In this document: positions 8,580-14,900 of the stretch, piece by piece | Layout of the letters: each line of letters starts with the position of its first letter | How positions within the stretch are numbered: position 1 is the stretch's first letter | NCBI GenBank assembly: GCA_002725175.2 | Contig: PBQX02000016.1 | Span: 1 to 18,017 of the forward strand | Origin: CACKLF01 sp002725175 | GTDB taxonomy: Bacteria > Pseudomonadota > Alphaproteobacteria > Rhodobacterales > Rhodobacteraceae | Length of the DNA stretch: 18,017 nt | Direction: 5' to 3' | Notes under the pieces: model-generated | What the model was told of the DNA's origin: nothing | Database searches by the model: none | What the model saw: the letters and a program-made list of their open reading frames with translations, nothing else | Translations under genes and position numbers: made by a program

Positions 8580-9029
8580 TGATGAATCTAACTCAATCAC
8601 AGTCCCCAATCCCATGTGAATTACTTCCATTATTGATGATTTCGCTATCAAGTAAGAATATCCACCCATGTCATCAGCCAAGCTCACATTGTACAATAAT
8701 TTATTTATGTGATACTTCATATTTATATTACTCCTTATATAATTCAATTTATCTCTTAAATTTGAGACACATATTTTTATTAAGTTCATATTATTATAAG
8801 ATATTGAAGGATTCGATAATAATTGTTTTATTAGATTTTCCAATATTTCTATTTCATCATAAATTTTCGCATCATATAATTTATTTTTTAATAAAATTAT
8901 CGTCTCTGGCAAACATGTGCATGCGCATACCAATTTCAATAAATCATTATATTTAAGATATTCATATATTTCTCCTTCTATATCAATATTTAGACTATTG
9001 AATCCAATATTCATTATATCCTCCGACAT
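8523..9029 (-). CDS. Small F-box-like hypothetical protein, 168 aa
   Basis: Residues about 15-45 (DIEGEIYEYLKYNDLLKLVC) fit the loose F-box pattern of an initial acidic/hydrophobic helix, then YL..NDLLKL. No target-binding repeat follows; the rest is a helical, Lys/Asn/Ile-rich region (about 50-120) and a GC-rich C-terminal tail (about 145-168). It could act as a Skp1-binding adaptor, but the short F-box call is tentative. The gene begins inside the 3' end of the basic protein gene (35-base overlap, different frame), so the two are probably co-transcribed. Its 3' end runs 57 bases into the primase-helicase gene. A second ATG at 9014 is an alternative start. The opposite-strand reading frame through the same stretch lacks protein-like features. 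Confidence 0.65.
   Translation of the reverse strand: MSEDIMNIGFNSLNIDIEGEIYEYLKYNDLLKLVCACTCLPETIILLKNKLYDAKIYDEIEILENLIKQLLSNPSISYNNMNLIKICVSNLRDKLNYIRSNINMKYHINKLLYNVSLADDMGGYSYLIAKSSIMEVIHMGLGTVIELDSSLRERGPCTGVWHDDNIIV
8543..8563. terminator. GC-rich inverted repeat in the convergent gene overlap
   Basis: CGTGC (8543-8547) and GCACG (8559-8563) flank an 11-base loop. The repeat lies inside the last codons of both the primase-helicase gene (+) and the 168-aa gene (-). A further GC-rich stretch (GCCGCGTTCGCG) follows. It is placed where a shared bidirectional transcript-end hairpin would be useful, but coding constraint could also explain it. Confidence 0.3.
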
Positions 9030-9381
9030 TTTTCTTACTCTTTAATACGTTCTTAGCTTTAGGCTGCTTTTTTTTAGAAGGTTGGGTACAAACACGCTTC
9101 GTCTTTCTCTTGTATTTTACTAATATTTTATTATTTTTGCCTCGCATACCCCGTGCTTTACGACGAGCTGCCTTCGCTTTCTCCAATGCTGAAGACGCAC
9201 TTGGAAGAGGCACTAAAGATTTCTCTATTTTCTCTATTCTTTTTTTTAATTTTTCTAATGTTTCCTTCAGTCCGGCAAGCGCAGCAGGTGTGCCCCTAGA
9301 GGACGGTGTAGAAGGTGAATCTATTATATACACTGTTGGATTTGTATTATTCTCAATATTAATACCGCTTTCTGCTTTCAT
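8995..9381 (-). CDS. Basic Lys/Ala-rich coiled-coil protein, 128 aa
   Basis: No family is recognised. Three parts are visible: a polar N-terminus with a Ser/Thr/Pro stretch (IDSPSTPSSRGTP, about 20-32), a short heptad-like helix (LKETLEKLKKRIEKIEKSL, about 38-56), and a strongly basic tail (about 68-118) with KAKAARRKARGMRGK and many Lys/Arg residues. Such composition suits a DNA- or RNA-binding, or virion-packaged, small protein; that is inference. It is divergently transcribed from the ABC transporter gene across a 61-base spacer and overlaps the next minus-strand gene by 35 bases. The last residues (GGYNEYWIQ) lie in the overlap. Confidence 0.7.
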   Translation of the reverse strand: MKAESGINIENNTNPTVYIIDSPSTPSSRGTPAALAGLKETLEKLKKRIEKIEKSLVPLPSASSALEKAKAARRKARGMRGKNNKILVKYKRKTKRVCTQPSKKKQPKAKNVLKSKKNVGGYNEYWIQ

Positions 9382-9442
9382 TATAAATTACATTTATTTT
9401 ATTTTAATTACTAATACCTCAAATAAAAAATTATACTAAAGT
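9382..9442. promoter_or_regulatory. Divergent AT-rich promoter spacer
   Basis: These 61 bases separate two divergent genes, so promoters for both must lie here or within the neighbouring coding sequence. On the minus strand, TATTTGA (9425-9419) ends 37 bases before the ATG of the basic protein gene, matching the candidate TAWTTGA motif. No clear motif is seen for the ABC transporter direction; only AT-rich sequence (AAAAAATTATACTAAAG) precedes its ATG. Confidence 0.4.
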
Positions 9443-11059
9443 ATGATCAAAGAAGTTTTAGTATCGTATTCAAAAGAAAATAAAACACTTATTTCGACAT
9501 ATCTTTTGGTCGTTATTACAGGAATTATCGCATCATTTGTACTTATTCCTAAATTTACATCAGATTTGATGAACTCTGTATCGGCTAAAAACAAAAATGA
9601 TTTCAATGTTAACACAAACCACGTTACTAATGTTGTACTTACCTTTATCCTTGTTGTTTTTACTGACCTGGGCAGAAGATGGCTAGAAGATACTATTGTA
9701 CCCGCATTTGTTAGACATGTTAGAAGACACATATATGAATACGTTATGAATTCTCATCAAAGTGATAAACCTGTAGAAATTGGTAAACTATTAAGTTGCT
9801 TCTCTTATTTACCTTATACTATCAGAGCAGTTGTCATAGAAGTTATAAGACATTATCTGCCACATTTCTTAGCATTAATTATACTTACAGCGTATTTCTT
9901 CTATTTAGATACTAATATTGGAGCTCTACAGTTAACCACTTTTGTTATATTTTTACTCATTTTATACATAAATAGTAAAGAATGCTTGGATACAAGTTAT
10001 GAAGCACAAAAAGATTACATGAAATTATCAGAAAATGTTAAAGACAAGGTTTCCAATATATCTTCAATATACGCTACACATCAAGAGGATTCAGAAGTTG
10101 AAAAATATGATAAACTAAACATCATTAATGCAAATATACATAAATTTAGCTTGAGACAAGTATGGAAATTACGATTTTACGAGGAAATACTTATCATTAC
10201 ATCATTTATATTCTTTAATATTATTGTTGTTAAAACTAAAATGCCTAAACACAAAGCTATTGCACTGTATGTTGCAGAATTATACTACTTTATTAGAATT
10301 ATACAGGCAACACAAGCAAACCTTGTAGGCATATTTACAAATATTGGAGAAACTATTGCTATGACTGAATATATGGATGTTATTATATCTAATGTGCATC
10401 AGCCACCTACATCACCAAAACCTATTCAAAAAGAGGCACCAGCTATTAAAGTAGACAAATTATATTTTAAATATAATAGTAAATCACCTTGGATATTTAA
10501 GGATCTTAATTTTGTATTTCAAAAAGGAGATAAGGTTTACATAAAAGGAGATTCCGGTTGTGGTAAAACTACATTATTTAAGCTCATTTTAGGTAGTTTA
10601 CAACCTAATAAAGGTAATATTCATATTTTTGGATCGTCTGATACAGAAACTATACGAGATAATATCAGCTTGGTTGACCAACATTCTAAACTTTTTAATG
10701 ATACAATTTATAATAATATTAGATATTCTAATAACGCATCAGTTAAAGATGTTAAAAACACTCTTAAATCACTAAACACTAACATATTTGATAAATTACC
10801 AAATGGTATACACACACAAGTTGGTGTAGATTCATCATTTATGAGTGGAGGACAAAGACAACTAATTATATTATTGCGTACATACTTTAGAAAAGCAAAG
10901 GTTGTTCTAATGGACGAACCCATTGCATCTGTAGATGAAAATAATGTTTCGTTAATACTTAAAATGATTAATATGATTTCAAAAGATAGAACATTACTTG
11001 TTATTTCACATAATACACGCATTTCTGAAATCACAAATAAAGAGCTTCAATTATGCTGA
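9443..11059 (+). CDS. ABC half-transporter (membrane domain fused to ATPase)
   Basis: The 538-aa protein has an N-terminal membrane domain and a C-terminal ATPase, the layout of ABCB/MsbA-type exporters, which work as dimers. Hydrophobic segments lie near residues 16-38 (LISTYLLVVITGIIASFVLI), 57-72, 133-152 (FLALIILTAYFFYL), 156-172 and 248-262. The ATPase (about 330-538) has a likely A-loop aromatic (LYFKYN), Walker A GDSGCGKTT (K375), Q-loop VDQHSKLF, signature MSGGQRQ (467-473), Walker B VVLMDEP (E492), D-loop ASVDEN and H-loop VISHN (H523). All catalytic residues are intact, so it should hydrolyse ATP. Substrate is unknown; lipids, peptides or drugs are typical of the class. Half-size exporters are unusual in viral genomes. 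The 3' end overlaps the convergent gene by 13 bases. Codon use is AT-rich like its neighbours, so there is no sign of very recent transfer. Confidence 0.93.
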   Translation: MIKEVLVSYSKENKTLISTYLLVVITGIIASFVLIPKFTSDLMNSVSAKNKNDFNVNTNHVTNVVLTFILVVFTDLGRRWLEDTIVPAFVRHVRRHIYEYVMNSHQSDKPVEIGKLLSCFSYLPYTIRAVVIEVIRHYLPHFLALIILTAYFFYLDTNIGALQLTTFVIFLLILYINSKECLDTSYEAQKDYMKLSENVKDKVSNISSIYATHQEDSEVEKYDKLNIINANIHKFSLRQVWKLRFYEEILIITSFIFFNIIVVKTKMPKHKAIALYVAELYYFIRIIQATQANLVGIFTNIGETIAMTEYMDVIISNVHQPPTSPKPIQKEAPAIKVDKLYFKYNSKSPWIFKDLNFVFQKGDKVYIKGDSGCGKTTLFKLILGSLQPNKGNIHIFGSSDTETIRDNISLVDQHSKLFNDTIYNNIRYSNNASVKDVKNTLKSLNTNIFDKLPNGIHTQVGVDSSFMSGGQRQLIILLRTYFRKAKVVLMDEPIASVDENNVSLILKMINMISKDRTLLVISHNTRISEITNKELQLC

Positions 11060-11871
11060 CCAATTTTATTATGAATATCATCTTCTGTAAAATTAAAAGA
11101 GTAGTCCATAAATAAACGTCGCGTTACATCAAATATTCCAAAATTTTTTTTACGATTTAACATTATCAAAGTACTTGCTTTTCTAGATTTTTCACGAATT
11201 TTTTGTTTTAATTTATCACAACCACACTTTACACAACACTTATCGAAAATTTTCTCAATTATTAATTCATTTCCAAAATCAACTTTACCAACTACTTCTA
11301 GTATTGTTTCCGCAAAACAATATAATATTATATTGCTGTTTTCACAAATTCCACCAAGTCTAATAATCTCACATAATATATTAATATCATCTTCAACGCC
11401 CCCGCGGGCACATGCCGGACACAGCGACCGAACCACAATTTCTTCTACAGTTTTTTTTATTTCTTTTATCTTTTCTATATTTATTTTTTCCATCAATATC
11501 TCTATCATATTACATTTTATTGTACTTAGAACTGTCACATTCACTATTTCTATTTTATTATTATATTCGCACACAGCCCGCATCACACACCCATCACAGG
11601 CCTGGGCTTCAATCCATATTAATTGACCTCTATGCAGCGCATTCGCAGCATCAGAGCCATACGCGCACAACGGTAGCACATATTGACCATTGGTGTTTGT
11701 TTTTACCTGGGAAAAACACGATTCATAACATAAAACACCACCAGCTGATGGCTGGCTCACAATTTTCGCACTACATATCATATTTTTACCTGCATAACCA
11801 GTAATAGAGTAATATTTCAATAATAATTCACAATCTACACTAACTATTGCATTCCCGAAAATACTATTCAT
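11047..11871 (-). CDS. Cysteine-rich hypothetical protein, 274 aa
   Basis: I do not recognise a family. The first 120 residues look like a beta-rich domain (CSAKIVSQPSAGGVLCYES; TNTNGQYVLPLCAYG). Two Cys clusters lie further on: CPAC (C151, C154) and CCVKCGC (C212, C213, C216, C218). A CxxC pair plus a second CxxC pair is compatible with a zinc ribbon or treble-clef-like site, but the spacing of nearly 60 residues makes this uncertain. A Lys/Glu-rich helical segment (about 128-145) precedes the first cluster, and the C-terminus is basic (KQKIREKSRKAS) then aromatic. It starts at the ATG at 11871 and ends 13 bases inside the ABC transporter gene. A candidate promoter motif lies 50 bases upstream. 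Confidence 0.7.
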   Translation of the reverse strand: MNSIFGNAIVSVDCELLLKYYSITGYAGKNMICSAKIVSQPSAGGVLCYESCFSQVKTNTNGQYVLPLCAYGSDAANALHRGQLIWIEAQACDGCVMRAVCEYNNKIEIVNVTVLSTIKCNMIEILMEKINIEKIKEIKKTVEEIVVRSLCPACARGGVEDDINILCEIIRLGGICENSNIILYCFAETILEVVGKVDFGNELIIEKIFDKCCVKCGCDKLKQKIREKSRKASTLIMLNRKKNFGIFDVTRRLFMDYSFNFTEDDIHNKIGQHN

Positions 11872-11921
11872 ATAGACTTAATATAAAAAATTATAAATGT
11901 TTCGCACCAGACCCCGCGCGC

Positions 11922-11928
11922 TCAATTA
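11922..11928 (-). promoter_or_regulatory. Candidate promoter motif TAATTGA before the Cys-rich gene
   Basis: On the minus strand TAATTGA ends 50 bases before the ATG at 11871. The eight bases TGTAATTG are shared with the element upstream of the primase-helicase gene, which has nearly the same spacing (47). A GC-rich stretch (11902-11923) lies directly downstream of it, then an AT-rich region up to the ATG. Confidence 0.35.
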
Positions 11929-11931
11929 CAA

Positions 11932-14900
11932 TTAATTTATTAAATTATTTTTAATAAAATCAGATACTTGTTCATCTGTTAAGTTATTGTCAAAAACTTC
12001 AAGATTCTTATATGTTACACCAATATTGTCACTCTTCCACCAGTCTTGTGGAGTCGACGAGCCCACCGCGCTCGAAAAATTTTGATCATCCGAACTGTAG
12101 TCCATAGACGGCACATGTGCGGTGGAGCCAGGGTCGCCGTAGACGCGGATGTTCGGCGAGCCGTCCGAGCCGTTAGCGGTCAAAGACGAGGATGTGGTCT
12201 CCAGCATCATATCTTTTTGTGTTAAATTATCCAGATTACCATTATTAATAATGATATCATACTGATTACATGGTATAAATTCTGGAAAACCATATCCGAT
12301 TCTTGGTGGAGCGCTATAACCCGCGTCATCCGCCGTCGGTGATGAGGAATCGACGCCGACGCCGTCGTGGACGCTCCGCGCGGGGTTATTTAAATTGGGG
12401 TTGTAGCGGGCCAGCCGCAAATTCGATTCCGGGACGGCCACGTTGAAGGCGTCCACCAGGTCGTCGGGATCTGACGGGTGTTCTTTCGAAGGAACCATTA
12501 ATTTTTGTGGACCGCATACTGCAACTCCATTACCAGAAATATCATCAGTCCAACCATCTTCAACATGTGACTGCAGTTTCAATACCCCCTTGTCATCATA
12601 TACTTGAAAAGACCATGTTAAGTTTTCAGTATCTGATTTAGTTAGCGTGGCATCATGATTTGTTTTTCCAGTACCCCCCACTCGAATCACAACAATGTAA
12701 TCCGTGTTGTCTTCCAAAGTCTCAGTATAACTTTTATCTATACTTGAGTTGTCAGATACTTGTGCCGAATCACGTTCCCCCGCCGTCGCAAGGTTTACAG
12801 TATTATTCATTACATTAAACCAGTTTCGATATATTTCATTTTGTTCCTGTCGAGCGGTTCTACCGTAGCTCCCCGGCCCGCGTTGTTGTATGAATAATGG
12901 TGGTGCAAGAACAAGATTATCATCGCGATCACTTCCGTTATTGATATTAACGGATGGGTAGTATGCTTGGGCGACGCCTTCAATTACGAATGTCGCACCA
13001 TCTCCGTCATCTAGCTCGTTGAAGCCGGGATTTAAAAACCGGCATTCTCCATAATTACCCGGTACTGTATTCTCAAAAATCGCGCGCTCGTCTATATCCT
13101 TATTGACGGTGCCATCATTTGCATCTAGACCGTCCAGGAAGGCGTGTGGTTGTGTGAAATACGCAGACCGCTGGAAAGCTGTATGCCAGCCATATGTTTG
13201 TTTGTGTGAAGTATTACAACCAAAACCTGTTATTTTTCCATCCTCACCTATAATCGCAGATAATGAAAATATACTCGAATCAGTAGAACTGTTCCATTTA
13301 AGGTCCGTGTTACTGATATCATCGCCGATTTTGTCGTTATTTGCGACGAACATACGACCCCATGCACTCATTTTTGTTAACCAATCAGTTAACCCACCCG
13401 CATTATGTTTGTTATCATTTACTGGAGCTTTTAGACCGTCGGATGTAGTAGTACCATCACTCTCCTTATCTTTGTTAGACCCGAAAATATAGTCATGTAT
13501 AACATATTGGTCGTCGGCCAGGTCTCCACCATTTTGGGCGGTGGTAACTTTATGAATTTTCCCACCATAATGCCATTCGTCAGTGGTGGCCCATTCGTTG
13601 GCATATACGCCGGCTTCGTCGCCTATCTTCTTTAATGTGACGCCGTCTTCCCACGTGCTATCGGCCGACGTCTCGCCCGTCGGATTGAAGTCATCCAAAT
13701 CCGTTTTACCACTTATACCGCTCTTGTGTGTTATACTTTCCCAGGGTTTAAGGCCGGCCTTTCTGATTGATTTCAACTCGGAGCCGGCTGACCTGCGAAT
13801 AGAACATATGTTTTTGTGAATAGACGGTGCCGCGGCCGACCCATCCGCGTCATCGTGCTCAGGTTTACCAAAATATCTCGCGGCGAATTTGTGATTGCCA
13901 AACCAAGTTTTGACAGCTGAAGAAGTGTCTATTTCATCATTAATAAGGCTCGCCGCTCGGTAATTCGAATCGCCCGAATTAAATTTTAAAATCATTGTAA
14001 GGGTATTATCACCAAGTGATTCCGTAGAGCGTTGATGCACAAAGGCGCCCTGGGAGCCGCCGCCGGCGGCCAACAGTTCGCTCTCGTTCTTCGACATATT
14101 TGATTTCTCGTAATAAAATGGTTCGAATCCGATTTTTAAATATTCCTGGATATCTTCGAAGATGCTTTGGGTGGTGGCGCCAGCATACTGATCAGTATAC
14201 GTGTCAAAATGAACATCTAATCTTAAATAATTGAAGTTCGCGACGCCGGCGGGATTTACAATAAAATTCATAGTATCGCTTCTCGGTATATTATTCGAGA
14301 TCCGGTAATCCAAACCGAGAGCGCCATACGGTGCGGGATCGGTCGTGTAGGAGGTCATGATATCGGCGGTGGGGTAGCTAAATTCAGTGACGATCCCACT
14401 TTGATCTCTTTCTAAAATCGAAATGATGCCGCGCCCGTGGAGCGCCGTGACGAGTTGGTTGTTGTTGCCGGCATTAGTGACGAGCTGCTCGAGGTTGTCT
14501 GGTATCACTATGACCAAAAAGTAATCATTATAAATATTCATATTTCCCACCTTAGCTCCGGTTGAACTCGAGTTGAGCTCCGCGCCTCCTAAAGGGAATT
14601 CATTCATACCGTCCCCGGAACTGTTGATGGCGGCGAATTTAAAAGCCGCGCCATTGCCATCATCTTCGACATACACCTTTATTAGTTCTCCACCAGAAGC
14701 ATCTGTTACATGTAATACATCGCCGAGGCCGTCGCCCGCGTCTGCTGAAAGACGGAATTGTAATATAGCGTGGAAATCTTGTCCGTCTGGATCATTCGTA
14801 TCAGATACATACGAAGTTCTATTTATTTCATAAGTAACAGCTGTGGGATTCGCATACGTAGGTAATCCATTCGTAAATGACTCCGATGGTATAGTAATAT

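Noticed and set aside
8579..8956. Plus-strand reading frame of 125 codons after the primase-helicase gene
   Set aside because: It lies fully within the minus-strand 168-aa gene. Its translation is a Ser/Tyr/Leu/Ile-rich string without protein-like pattern, and the minus-strand product shows an F-box-like motif.
11333..11804. Plus-strand reading frames opposite the Cys-rich gene
   Set aside because: They are low-complexity Ser/Phe/Ile translations of the antisense strand, with no motif. The minus-strand frame covers the whole region.
14059..14070. Palindrome GCCGCCGGCGGC, and AAGGCCGGCCTT at 13750-13761
   Set aside because: These perfect 12-base palindromes lack loops. They follow easily from GC-rich codons for Ala/Gly/Leu, so I did not list them as elements, though they add to the composition oddity of the gene.
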